Source: Castanea sativa
Taxonomy: Eukaryota > Streptophyta > Magnoliopsida > Fagales > Fagaceae
NCBI RefSeq assembly: GCF_040712315.1
Contig: NC_134018.1
Coordinates: 43,463,335-43,527,334 of the forward strand
Length of the DNA stretch: 64,000 bases
Reading direction: 5' to 3'
In this document: piece after piece, positions 33,770 through 45,900 of the stretch
Layout of the letters: each line of letters opens with the position of its first letter
How positions within the stretch are numbered: position 1 is the stretch's first letter
Made by a program: the position numbers and the translations under genes
The notes under the pieces: model-generated
What the model saw: only the letters and a program-made list of their open reading frames with translations
What the model was told of the DNA's origin: nothing
Databases searched by the model: none

Positions 33770-35967
33770 ATGGCCTCCTGCTCGTCTAGCGACAGTGTGG
33801 TCAGGGCCATAGACGAGTATCGCGACGACTCTAGCTATGACACCTCTAGTAACGTCAGTAGTAGTAGTGGTCACACAACTGAGGAATATACATCTGGTGT
33901 TCCTGGAATCCCTGTAGAAACTCTTCAAGAAAGTATTAGGACGAGGACAGCCTCTGGGGCTGACACCTCGACGAGCTCCCCGCCGTCCTCCCCTTTAGAC
34001 GAACAGGAAACCGTATATAGTTGTGCTCTAGAGGTTCCTTCCAGGACGGACGAGAGAAGGTTAGATTCCCTTAGGACTTGGTTTCAGATTCCTGATGATC
34101 TAAACCCTAGGCTAGCTGTCCGAGGTGAGTGGTGTTGCCAGCCTCGTTTTGGAATAGGTGTTTATGAAGCCTATTTGTTAGGGGGGCTTAGACTTCCTTT
34201 AAATGCCTTTGCTAGGGAATTACTCACTAGGCTGGGCTTGGGAGTGTGTCAGCTTAACCCCAACGCATGGAGACTAGTTGTCTCCATGCAAGTCTTATGG
34301 ATGGAGGTGTTTGACGGGGACCGTCCTATTACCGTGGACGAGTTCTTGTACTGCTATAAACCCTCCGAGATAAATTAATCTCGAGGCTTCCATCAGTTCA
34401 CAGCCAGGGGCAATGACTGTAGACTGATTAAGTCTTTGCCCTCGTCTGACAGAAACTGGAAGACGGAGTTTTTCTTCGTCTCTGGTTTCTGGGCAGGGCA
34501 TCCCGTTGAGATTGGTAAAGACTCATTTGCTCCTTATACTGGAGACATAGGGAACCTTCGTCCAGAAGGTATGTCACGTTCTTCTTTTTTTTTTATTTTT
34601 TATATTATACTTTCTGTTTGGACGATGGTTTGACCTTAATTTCTTTCTTCCCTTTCCAGCCGTTGGACGACCCTCTTTGAGCAAGTTCCATCGTGACCGC
34701 GTCCACAGGGCCCGTCTACATCCTGAATGAGACTTCCACTCGTTAGTGACCCTCAAGCGTCTACACAAGTGGGGACTCGGCCCTGAACCGTCCGTCGAAG
34801 CTTTAGCACACGAGTTAACCACCCGTAGACGTGAGTGCTCCTCTTAAGATATGCACTTTTCATTTTTGTTCATGATTACTTGCATATTTATTTATTATTA
34901 TTTATTTATTTATTTTTTTTTATTTTTTTTTTAGGAATGGCAACCATGAAGGGAAACAGGGGGAAGGAAGTTGTCGACGAGGTAGCTAGACCTGAGCCTC
35001 GTCCTGCTTCTGGAGAAAAGAGGAAGAGCCTGTCCAAGCATGTGGACTTGGCTAGCTTGCCAAGTCGTCGGGGCAAAAAAGCTAAGTCCGGGCCGTCCAG
35101 GACTGAAACCGTTAGGACTGAACTTCCTCCTCAGCCACCCGTCCTGGTCGTTGACGTAGATTCGTCCACTCCCCTCAGTGCCACTCCGTCCAAGTCCCCT
35201 GCTCCTGACTCGTCCCAGCCTCCTCAAAGGACTTCTACTAATTTATTGGAGAACGAGGATCTGGCTTGGGAACAATTCCAAGAGGTTGTGAAGGGCGAGG
35301 ACGTAGCTGCGTGCTACAACATGTCCTTGAAAGAGTTTGAGCACTCTGGCATCCACGATCTCTTCAAGGTAACCATCTTTGCCTCGTCTTGATTTGTCCA
35401 TGTTTTCCCAATATTACTTCTATCATCTGAACTTCTTATTCTTCTATGTAGGCAATGTCCAAGTTCATAGCTGCGTCCAAGCAGGCCACAGAGATGGACA
35501 GGACGAGGGTCCTCCTGGAGAAATGAATAGAAGAGGTCAAGAACGACTGTAGGACGTGGGCAGAGGTGGCGAACAAGCCCAAGGACGAGGCTGAGGAATT
35601 CAAGGCTTTGGTGGGGGAGCTGAAGTCTGACGCTGCCAAGAAAGACGAGCGTCTTGAACTTCTTCAAAAGGAGAACGACGAGCTGAATCTACTTTTGAAG
35701 AAGGCTAAAGACGAGGCAGTGGAAGAATTCAAAGCGTCTAAAGAGTTCACTGACCTGATGGATACAAACTACGCAGTAGGGTTTGAGGACTTTGGAATGG
35801 ATGCTATGGACAACTTTCCTGAAGTTGACTTTAGCACCATTAAACTCAACCTTGCTGCTGCTATAAGTTCCCTCGTCCACACAGGCTCAGACGATGTCAA
35901 CATCGAGGACGACGCTTCCACCAAACCAGCTCAGGACGGCCCTAACGTTGATGCCCCTTCCTCTTGA
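33770..35967 (+). pseudogene. Antisense 'gypsy-type transposase' gene (PF04195-like), four exons
   Basis: Exons 33770-34568, 34660-34830, 34935-35368 and 35452-35967 have GT...AG borders, and their phases join into one frame of about 640 codons. Exon 1 has a Ser-rich, acidic N-terminus, then a domain with FGIGVYEAYLLGGLRLPLNA and LNPNAWRLVVSMQVLWMEVF, typical of the plant family named putative gypsy-type transposase. Exon 3 is Pro/Ser/Lys-rich and may be nuclear. Exon 4 is a Glu/Lys-rich coiled coil with an acidic end. Three in-frame stops (TAA 34376, TGA 34728, TGA 35524) break it, each one C-to-T step from a sense codon. Despite the name, a catalytic role is unproven. Confidence 0.75.
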
Positions 35968-36985
35968 AGAAGTAGTTTTTTTTTAGCTTTCTTCTTTTCT
36001 CTTTTTTATTTAAAATGTATTTGAGAATTTGAAATATTATTTAAGTACAATTTCCTCGTCTAGAGTGTTCTAGGCGAGCTTATGAACAATGTCTTTTACT
36101 GTTTATTTTATAAGGGTTTTTGGACGGTGGCCGTCTACCCTTTTCAAGTTAAAGAATATCTTCTGTGTTTGTTTATCATTTATGTCATTGTCCTTTAAAC
36201 TATGCTCTAGGTGTTGAATGACCGTCTACATTTTTTTTATGGACGACCCACTTAGGACTGATGATGACTGCATTACTTTAGCCTGTCCCTTAGGCAATTA
36301 TTATTCGCCTTCTCGAAAGTAGTTTATAATGTTTATGCTTTCTTGTCTTGACGAGTGGGCCTTGGCCTTTCTTTTGCTTTATTCTTTTTTGAAGGAAAGC
36401 TTTGGACAAGCAGTCCTTGGCTTCTTTCTCTTGCCTTTTTTGAAGGAAAGCTTTGGACGAGCAGTCCTTGGCTTCTTTCTCTTGCCTTTTTTGAAGGAAA
36501 GCTTTGGACGAGCAGTCCTTGGCTTCTTTCTCTTGCTTTATCCTCTTTTTTTTTTTCAAGGAAAGCTTTGGACGAGAAGAATCTTGGACGAGCATGCCTT
36601 TGCATTTTTTCTTTGCTTTATCCTCATTTAAAGGAAATCTTAGACGAGTTTGCCTTCGTCCCGAGATTTTATTTGTCTAAGGCTTTTGCCTCGTCCGTGG
36701 ATATTATCAAGGAAACTGGAATTCAAGTACATAAGAAATCCAAACCATATTATTACATGAACATTGTTCACAAACTTGGCACACGCTTACAAGCTAGTGC
36801 CTTATTAAGATATCAAGTACATAGCATCGTCTTTCATAAGCTAGTCTGTAAGTAGTGCAAAAGTTTAAGAACTAGTGCACTTTTATTCATAACACACCAT
36901 AATAGTAGTAAAAGCACAAGTAAACATAAGCAAACACGCAAATCACAACTGTAATTTTGCCACTGACTTCCCTTGTCCCCGCTCA
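35968..36985. repeat. Spacer between the antisense gene and pol, with 51-bp tandem repeats
   Basis: Three 51-bp units begin gaaggaaagctttggac at 36391, 36442 and 36493, with a diverged fourth ending at about 36590. Each contains agcagtccttggcttctttc. The period is 17 codons, and open frames cross the array on both strands, but neither shows a known domain. The rest of this 1-kb spacer has no gene. Confidence 0.75.
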
Positions 36986-39900
36986 TCACTGATAGTACCT
37001 TCGCAGATGTTCCACGTTCCAAGGATGCTCTAACTTCCGCCCGTCTAGGGCTTCCAGGTAGTAGGACCCTTGCCTTTTGCAGTTGATCACCCTGTAGGGT
37101 CCTTCCCAATTGGGTCCCAGTTTTCCATGAGCTGGGTTCCTGGTCGCCAAGGAGACCCTTTTAAGGACAAGGTCCCCCACACCGAACCGTCTGGGTTTCA
37201 CCATGGCGTCATGCTGTCTGGCCATGAGATTTTTGTACCTTGCCGTCCGTTGTTCCGCATCCATTCTTACCTCATCGATAAGATCGAGGTCGAGGTGAAG
37301 TTGTTCCCCGTTGTCTTTCTCCTGGTACTCCATCACTCGGTGACTCGCTATGTGGACCTCTGCTGGTATGACAGCTTCACTCCCATAGGCTAGTTTGAAC
37401 GGGGTCTCTCCTGTTGGAGTTCGTGCGGTCGTCCTATAGGCCCAAAGAACACCCGGTAGCTCGTCTGGCCATATCCCTTTTGCCCCCTCAAGCCGAGTCT
37501 TGATGATTTTCAGCAGGGATCGGTTTGCTACTTCTGCTTGCCCATTTGCTTGTGGATGGGAGGTTGAAGAGTAGTGATTCTTAATTCCAAAATGATTGCA
37601 GAAATCCCTGAAGGGTGCGTTGTCAAATTGACGCCTGTTGTCAGATACTAATACCCTGGGTACTTCGAACCTGCATAGGATGTTCTTCCATACGAAATTT
37701 TTCACGTTCTGCTGAGTGATTGCTGCAAGAGGCTCGGCTTCTACCCACTTGGTAAAGTAATCTATTCCAACCACCAGAAATTTCATCTGCCGGATTCCTA
37801 CGGGGAAAGGACCCAGGATATCCAGGCCCCACTGTGCAAAGGGCCATGGGGCCGTCATTGGGGTCTGGTACTCTGACGGCTGTCTAGGCACGTTGCTATA
37901 ACGCTGGCATTGGTCACATACCTTGACATAGGCTTTAGCGTCTGCCTGCATTGTTGGCCAATAGTAGCCGGCACGGATGACCTTATGGACAAGGGACCTT
38001 GCCCCTGAATGATTTCCACACGATCCTTCATGAACTTCCCTTAGAACATAGTTTGACTCGTCAGGAGCCAAGCATCTTAAGTAGGGTTGGGAAAAGCCTC
38101 GCTTGTACAACACTTCATTAATGAGGACATACTTGGCCGACCTGACCCTCAACTTTCTCGCCTCATCCTTGTCCTCTGGAAGCCTCCCATCCTTGAGGTA
38201 AATTATTATCGGACTCATCCAATTCTCTCCTCCTCCTATCTGCTGTATGTCAGGGATGTCTATACTCGGCATGTACTGGATGTCGTCGAACTCGTCTATG
38301 ACCCCTACCGAGGCGGCTTTTGCCAAGGCGTCTGCTTCTGCATTCTCCTCCCTGGGAAGTTGAATAAAACTTATGGCTGAAAATTTTCGGGCAAGGCGTT
38401 TCACTTTGTTAAGGTACTTCTTCATTCGATCCTCCTTGACATCACACATCCCATTTACTTGGTTGATGACCAGTTGAGAGTCTCCTTTGATTGTTAACGA
38501 CTCCACCCCTAAGGACTTGGCCAATTCCAACCCCTTGAGTAGAGCCTCATACTCAGCCTCGTTGTTGGTAGTTGGATACTGCAGACGGGTCGCATACTCC
38601 AGCTTGTCACCCTCAGGGGACTTCAGTACAATTCCAATCCCTCCTGCATACATTGTGGACGATCCGTCTACATTTACCACCCACGTTTCATTTCCTTCGT
38701 CCTTGTTCAGGTCGTCCTGACTGGGGGTAAATTCTGCAATGAAATCTACCAACGCTTGCGCTTTTATTGTGCTCCTCGGGAGGTACCTGACATCGAACTC
38801 GCTGAGCTCAACGGCCCACTGTACCAGCCGTCCAGCAGCTTCCAACCTGCTCATCGCCTTTTTTATGGGATGGTCTGTCAGGAGGTTGATGACGTGTGCA
38901 CGAAAATAATGTCTCGGCTTCCCGGAAGCCGTGACTAACGCGAAGGCTAGTTTCTCCATCATCGGGTACCGTCCTTCGCCCCTCTCATCGCGTGGCTTGT
39001 GTAATAGACCGGCCTCTGGACTCTTCCCTCTTCTGCGATCAACGGCGAGCTTCTTGCGTGTGGGGACACTGCCAAGTACAAGTACAACTCTTCCCCAGGT
39101 ATAGACGGACTCAACAATGGGGCCGTCATTAGATACGCCTTCAGGTCTTGGAAGGCCTTTTGACACTCGTCCGTCCATTCAAAAGCCTTCCTAAGGACTT
39201 TAAAGAAAGGTAAACATTTGTCAGTAGCTTTCGATACAAACCTGTTGAGGGTGGCGACTCGTCCAGTAAGAGACTGGACTTCCTTGATATTTCTCGGTGG
39301 CTCCATGTTCAGTATCGCCTGGATTTTATCCGGATTCGCCTCAATTCCCCTGTGCGACACCATAAACCCCAAGAACTTACCCGACAAAACTCCGAAAGCA
39401 CACTTGCTCAGATTTAACTTCATGTGGTACCGTCGCAATGTGTCAAAAGTCTCTTGAAGGTCTTCAAGATGTTTATCCTCGTCCTGGCTCTTCACCAGCA
39501 TGTCGTCCACATAAACCTCCACATTTCGCCCGATTTGAGGACGGAACATATGGTTAACCAGCCTTTGGTAGGTCGCCCCTGCGTTCTTCAAACCGAAGGG
39601 CATAACCTTGTAGCAATACAACCCTTGGCTTGTGACGAATGAGGTCTTCTCCTGATCCGCTTCATTCATCTGAATCTGGTTGTACCCTGAGAAAGCGTCC
39701 ATGAAGCTAAGTATCCTGTGACCTGCCGTCGAGTCCACTAACTGGTCAATGCGTGGCAATGGGTAGCTATCCTTGGGGCAAGCTTTGTTGAGATCAGTGA
39801 AGTCCACGCACATCCGCCACTTGCCATTGGCTTTTCTGACCATGACTACGTTCGCCAACCAGTCTGGGTAATGAACTTCTCGGATAAACTTCGCGGCGAC

Positions 39901-42206
39901 CAACTTCTGCACCTCTTCCTTAATGGCATTATCTCGCTCGGGAGCAAAAACTCTTCTCTTCTGACGCACTGGTTTCGAATAGGGACACACATTCAGGCTG
40001 TGGGTAATGACGTTTGGATCAATTCCAGGCATGTCCTCATGACTCCATGCGAAGACATCGAGGTTTTTCCTCAGAAACCGGACCAAAGCATGCTTCGCCC
40101 CCTCTTCCATGCTCGCCCCAACTCTGGTAGACTTCTTGGGCTGGTCATCGTCCAAAGGGACGTCCTCTAATGCTTCAGTGGGCTCAGCCACAACCCTTTT
40201 TCCGTCTGTGCTCATCGTCTGCATATGCTCGTCCATGGCCAGCATGGCTAGGTAGCATTCTCTGGCAGCCAGCTGGTCTCCTTGTACCTGGCCTACTCCA
40301 TGCTCGGTCGGGAATTTAATGGACAGGTGGTAGGTAGAGGTTACCGCTTTCCAGCTGTTCAAAGTTGGCCTTCCAATTATTGCATTGTATGACGATGCAC
40401 AATCAACAACAAGGAAATTCACCTCTTTGGTTATCTGCTGCGAATACGTCCCGACGACTACTGGCAACATGATGGTGCCCACAGGTTGCACCTTCATTCC
40501 TCCGAATCCCACCAACGACGAGTTCACTGGTCGAAGCCGATCTCGTCCTAGCTTCATTTGTTGGAACGCGGGGTAGTAGAGAATGTCTGCAGAGCTGCCA
40601 TTGTCTATCAATACCCTCCTGGTCATGTAGGCAGAGATGAGTAGGGTGATGACTATCGCGTCATCGTGTGGATGGTGAATTCGTCCTGCCTCCTCGTCCG
40701 TGAAAGTAACAGCCTGTTGGTCCACCTCCCTCGTCCTAGTAGGTCGTCCAGACTGTTGGATGTTCTGCACCACCCTCAGGTACGTCTTCTTTGATTTGGA
40801 CGACTGCACCGTCGAGCTTCCTCCTATAATTACCCTTATTTCTCCTAGTGGGGGGCGTGATGATTCTTCCACCTTGGCCTTCATTTTCTCATCTCTCTGG
40901 TCTCGTCCAAGGAAGTTCCTCAATTTCCCCTGTCTAATGAGATTTTCTATCTGTTGCTTCAAGTCAAAGCACTCGTCTGTATCATGCCCATGGTCCCTAT
41001 GAAAACGGCAGTACTTGCTCCTATTACGCTTGTTGGGGTATCCCTTCATTTTGTCTGGCCACTTCAAGGACGGATCATCCTTGATCTGCATAAGGACCTG
41101 CTCTAACGGCATAGTCAGGGGCGTGTATTGCTGATTCCTTGTAGAGGAACTGGCCTTCTTACCATCCTTATCTTTTCTCTCGTCTACCCGAACTTTCTTC
41201 GGACGAGGTCCCTGGTCCGTGTAGCGATGGTGGCCCACTTCCGAGCGCTCTGCCCTTTTTCTTTTCTTGGCTATGATGGCATCTTCTGCATTCATAAAAT
41301 TCTGGGCCGAATGGACAAGCTCGGCCATAGTCTGTGGTTCCTGCTCGTAGAGCTTATGAATGAACAAGTCAGAATTGACCCCATTGTGGAAAGCGGCCAG
41401 CAATAGCTTGTCATCCATCTCGTCCACCATTAGGGCTTCTCTTTTAAACCGGGTGATAAAAGATCGCAAACTCTCATTGTCCCCTTGCTCTATGGTCAGC
41501 AGGCTAGAGGAGGAACGCTTGTGACGCTGTCCTCCAATGAAGTTGTTGACAAACAGCTTACTCAGTTCTTCAAATGATCCCACTGAGTTTGGGGGAATCT
41601 TGCTGAACCACACTCGCGCTGGTCCCTTGAGTGTGGTGGGAAAAGCTCTGCACATGATCTCGTACGGGACCCCTGCAGATGCATGGTCGTCTTGAAAGTT
41701 GCAATGTGATCGCAGGGGTCGCGATTTCCATCGTACGAGTCTAGAGAAGGCATTTTGAACTTCGGGGGTAGAGGGTGACTGTTGATGGAGGCTGTGAAAA
41801 GGGAGTCCGTTCGGTGGACCATATCATCTACTGGGTTTGCTCGCCTCATGTTTTCCCTCATTTCATCCATGGCTTTTCTCATCTGGTCCATTTCTTTTTC
41901 CAAGTGCGGCACCCTTCTTGAAGCGGTACCCCTTGTTTGATCTTCGGACTCTACATTCTCTCCTCCTTCCTGACTTGGGGCCCTTCCCTCCATGTGTCCT
42001 TGACGCTGCCTCCTGAAGTTGATCTCCTTATTCAATTCCTGGTTCTGACGCGTCAGTTCTGCCATAGCGGCAGCCATGGATTGTATGTGCTGCATAGAAG
42101 GCGGTTGCATTACAGGTGCTGATCTGCGATCACGAAGGGGATTGCTGGAAGCATCCCTACTCTCCTGGTGGCCTGGGCTGGTAGCCCTTGATCTTGTTCG
42201 AACCAT
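36986..42206 (-). pseudogene. Gypsy gag-pol polyprotein, two frameshifts
   Basis: Gag begins at 42206 (MVRTRSRATSPGHQ) with a coiled coil. The capsid domain crosses a one-base shift near 41660-41680 and is followed by a zinc knuckle (YCRFHRDHGHDTDEC). Next come protease (VLIDNGSSADIL), RT with the YVDDMLV active site (near 39500) and the first RNase H. A second shift lies near 38990 at the end of this RNase H. Then follow the plant-type RNase H (WVNVDGSSTMYAGGIGIVL, near 38650), the integrase HHCC finger (about 37900-38030), the integrase core (WGLDILGPFPVG, near 37820) and a C-terminal domain ending EHLRRYYQ at 36989. Both lesions are single-base, so the copy is recent but not intact. Confidence 0.93.
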
Positions 42207-42244
42207 TCAACCTTTTGTCTGGGATAGAATAACAAGTTTACCGT

Positions 42245-42262
42245 TTCCTACAGACGGCGCCA
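42245..42262 (-). other. Gypsy primer binding site
   Basis: On the minus strand TGGCGCCGTCTGTAGGAA starts two bases after the 5' LTR. This TGGCGCC-type site is common in plant Ty3/gypsy elements and confirms minus-strand orientation. Confidence 0.85.
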
Positions 42263-42264
42263 AA

Positions 42265-42913
42265 TGATGATGCCAAGAAAATCAGTAGGTTGGATGCTTC
42301 GGACTTGAAAGGACTACTGGTTCTTTCTACGGCCTGAAAAAGAAAGAAAAGCATATCAAAGGCGACCGGGGCTGCCGGCCAAAAATCCTCCGATGGTAAA
42401 GTTAGTTTTCCCTCTAAGTAATCTGAGTTCCAACTTTTTTGAGTAAAAACTGAACATACCTTGGCCTTGTCTGAATCAGTCTTTATATAGTGCCTTCATA
42501 GACGGTTATCGAAATAGGAACCTCTCCTGGATTCGAGGCTTAAACGTAACTGCCATAACCGTCCAGGAGTTACACTTCTATTTCACAACGGAAACATGAC
42601 CGTTATGCGTGGGATAAGGGATTGTCACATTATATTCGGAGATTCTCCCAAGTATGGTGCCCTCGTCCTGAATTTCCTTCGTCGAGTGCACCTGCTGATT
42701 CCAAGTGTGAAATCCTAGTCCATGGATCTTCACGTGGACGAGTCCTTTCAGGGTAGGCTGTGCGCATCCCACGGACGAGGGATGTAGGTTCGCTATCACC
42801 CTCTCGACGCCCTTGTTCGTTACCCTCATCCTGAGGATAACTTCTGGACGGCTGCCGAGGTGATGACCGTCCATGGACGGTTTGAGTGGTTTGAGTGTTT
42901 TCATCCCATATCA
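42265..42913 (-). repeat. Gypsy 5' LTR
   Basis: 649 bp with TG...CA ends. A minus-strand TATA box (tatataaa; plus-strand 42482-42489) matches that of the other LTR. It directly precedes the primer binding site in the direction of transcription. Confidence 0.92.
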
Positions 42914-45900
42914 CTTAGTATCATCTCTTCATTCTTCCATAAGTGTAGTTGATCTCTAAGAATGGTTAGAAGACACAGATGTTGTGGAATCCTTCCTTGT
43001 TGGGTTCTTCTTCATTATGATGTTCTACATCTCTGTAGAATGCTCAAAATTGGCTCTTTGGATTCTTTGACTCTTCTTTCTCTTACCAACTTCGCGAATA
43101 GCACTTTGTGGAGCAAGGATCCTTCTTACGATCTTCATTTTTCTTTTCTTTTAGCCACCTAAGGTTGCTTCACTTTGGGCTTCATTCATTCTCTAAAAAT
43201 GGAGAACGTGTTGTCTTCTACTACCTTCACATCTAAGTCGACGACTGAAAAGAGTTTCATCAAAATAGTTCTGCCACATCACTTTCTTTAAGTAGAGTTC
43301 TTTCACAAGAGGAAAGCTTCCTCTAAGTGTGTATATCAAAGGGTGGCTTCGCTCCTTTTTCTTGTGCCTTCTTCTTCTCTTTGCATTCATGTATCTTTAT
43401 TTCTTTTGCTCAAAATAAAGCGTAGAGCTAACATTGCAAGCCCTTCATCATAGTAGAGTACTCTTTCATTTGCTGAAAATACTTTCTGCTGTGTTGAAGA
43501 ACACATATATTCTTTGCCGAGATGAAGTTTTTATGGAGAAGGATGCTGGGCTACTGCGGGTTGTTTCTGATTCTGCCATAAATTCTGGTTTTGCTGCAAA
43601 ATTGATCTTTCTGCAGAAGTGAATGAGTCTGCCACTTATTTTAAGGCGCCTACAAGTGGTGCCACTTTAGATGTTCTTTTTTTCAAGGGGCAATGAGGAT
43701 GCTTTCACGAGAAATCTTCACTTTCTTTTCATTTTAAACATTTTCTTTGTCATTCTACAACAACAACTATCAATTCCTTCGTGTTTGCCTTTTTCTCTTT
43801 AACATATTGTTCTTGTCATTCTGTCACAGTCGTTGTTGGTGAGGATATCACTGCCTTTTTGATGAAAAGGCATAGATGTTGTTGTGAACTAAATCTCTTA
43901 ACTTTGTTGTAGTCTTCTGCAGATCTTATTTCTCCCAATTCTTCTTTCTCATGTTGCTAAGCTCGGCAATTTCTTTCCAATTCTTGTGGAAGGTGGTCTG
44001 CCACTAGATGCGTTGCTAGAGGGATGTTTGGACTTCATCATTTATTTCCACCTTTTGTTTCTGCTATGAGTTGCTTTGTCACTCAGTTTTTTTGCAAAGC
44101 ACTCTTGAAGCCTTAAAGTCTCTCAAAGAGCATTTATTTTCTGCTGTAGTGCTTGTTGGTTCACCTTTACATATGTTTTTGCTAGAGTGCTTGTAGGCCT
44201 TCTCTTCTTGCTTCCTTTCTTTGCTTCTTTGACATTTGCCGCAACAAGGGTGGTATAATTTCTTCTCATGGATTCACATGGTAGGTTGCAACAAATTGCA
44301 TGGATGTTGCACTATGCCATATCATAAAGTTTGAAGTTGCTGTAGATCAAGTGGCGGATGAATGTATACTTGTTGAAATGCCACAATCAATGCTCATTTC
44401 GTAGTGGGTAATGTTGCTGCTACATATTGATACTCTAAGCACTTTGTGGAAGCCTATCTGAATTTGCTGCAGAATGGGCTTTAGCCCCCAACATGTGAGA
44501 CAACTGGATGAGTCCTTAACTTTCTGTAGAAGGCTTTTCAAATTTTGTTGTAGAATGAGACAGTCCCTATTATATGAGAATAAGCCCTTAGCTTTCAGCA
44601 GAAGGCTTCCCAATTTTGCTGCAGAATGAGCTTTAGCCCCCAGCATGTGAGACAACTGGGTGAGCTTGATATCACCTTCTCTTGCTGTTGATGCTCCATC
44701 ATGTGGTTCATACATTCTTCGTTAAAAAAATTAGATGTCATGGATCTACAAGTTGTCATATTGTAGAAATTATTCGTTGCTAGAGAATTTGGGAAAGAGT
44801 TACTTCCCAAGCATGTTTTGGCTTCGTTCCACTGCAAGCACGATTGCTTCCCATGTATTTTCTGCTACATATGATTGTGGCTATAGCTTTTCTATAGATT
44901 CTTTCCAAAGACTTGTGATCATGACTCATTTGCGGGTTTGATTGAGTGTAGCCCCCATTATGGGCTTTTGCCAAGAACTCACAACCATGTTTCCTTTGCT
45001 GGCTTCTAGCCAAGAATTCATGACCACCACCCTTTTGTTGGCTTTTTCAACTAATACCCATATTCCTTGGATTTTTTCTTCGTTTGCTTTGAGTATGGGC
45101 ATATTTAGATGGAGCTTGCTACGTCTCTTGCTTCATGGTTGGCTAGTAATAGCCAAGAGCAGAGGCTTTTAATGTAGAATTTTCCCATGACGTACCAACA
45201 TCTTCCTGGACAGCATGCTTCTTTATTCCTGTGGTAGAATGCCCTTGCAGCAGAACGCCTTCAAAAAAAACCACGTAATAGTTTTCTGCAGCAATAAGAT
45301 AAGCAACTCTATTCACGGCAGAATGTGTGTGAGCAATTGTTTCTACTATTTTCCTCTTGTACACAAGCTAAAAGAAAGAGCTTTGAGGTTGTCACTGTTG
45401 CAAAGTTCTTCTAGGATGAGACATGGGCATCAATGAGCTTCATGACTTGAAGAGTGATGGTGGAGTTGCCTAGTTTGTAGAACAAGTAATCTGATACATT
45501 CTTTCTCAGAAATATCATAAAGATTATGATCATTAATGCCACTCTAGGCATAAATCCTCTGAGGTGCTTCAAAGAAAACTTCTCAACTCTTCAAGGTTGT
45601 TGAATCAATTTGCTAGACCCAATAATGGACAAAGAACAGTTTGCAAGCAGCTTGTAGATTTGGGCTTCTTTATGGAGAGTACGCAATAACTGAGTGGTTG
45701 GCTTCATTCCAAGGTCTGGATTTAATTTGGACACTTCACCACCCTATCACATGCCTTCAATGTATTCTTTGGTTGAAAGCGGATGTTTTGATATCACCGA
45801 ATCGATTACTTGTCCCTCCTCCCTTCATTGATACTGATATATTTCCTAATGTAGTAGCAAAAGATTGATTCAGCAAAATTGAACATGAAAGGCTTTGTAT

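Larger units (their letters stand above)
32780..42913 (-). mobile_element. Ty3/gypsy retrotransposon, Tat lineage, with antisense gene
   Basis: Two LTRs of exactly 649 bp (32780-33428 and 42265-42913) start tgatgatgcc and end cccatatca. The target duplication is cttag (32775-32779 and 42914-42918). Order on the minus strand: 5' LTR, primer site, gag, protease, RT, RNase H, plant-type second RNase H, integrase, a 51-bp tandem repeat, then a gene on the opposite strand, then the 3' LTR. A second RNase H and an extra antisense ORF are known traits of Tat elements. The LTRs differ at about 18 of 649 sites by hand, so it is much younger than its host element. Confidence 0.95.

Noticed and set aside
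34835..34936. Longer start of the third antisense exon (hydrophobic leader before MATMKGNRG)
   Set aside because: The stretch is a T-rich intron ending in ttttttttag. Joining at 34935 keeps phase with the previous exon, so it is intron rather than a signal peptide.
36355..36855. 166-residue frame with repeated Phe/Leu/Trp segments
   Set aside because: It is produced by the 51-bp tandem repeat. It has no known domain, and similar frames open on the opposite strand.
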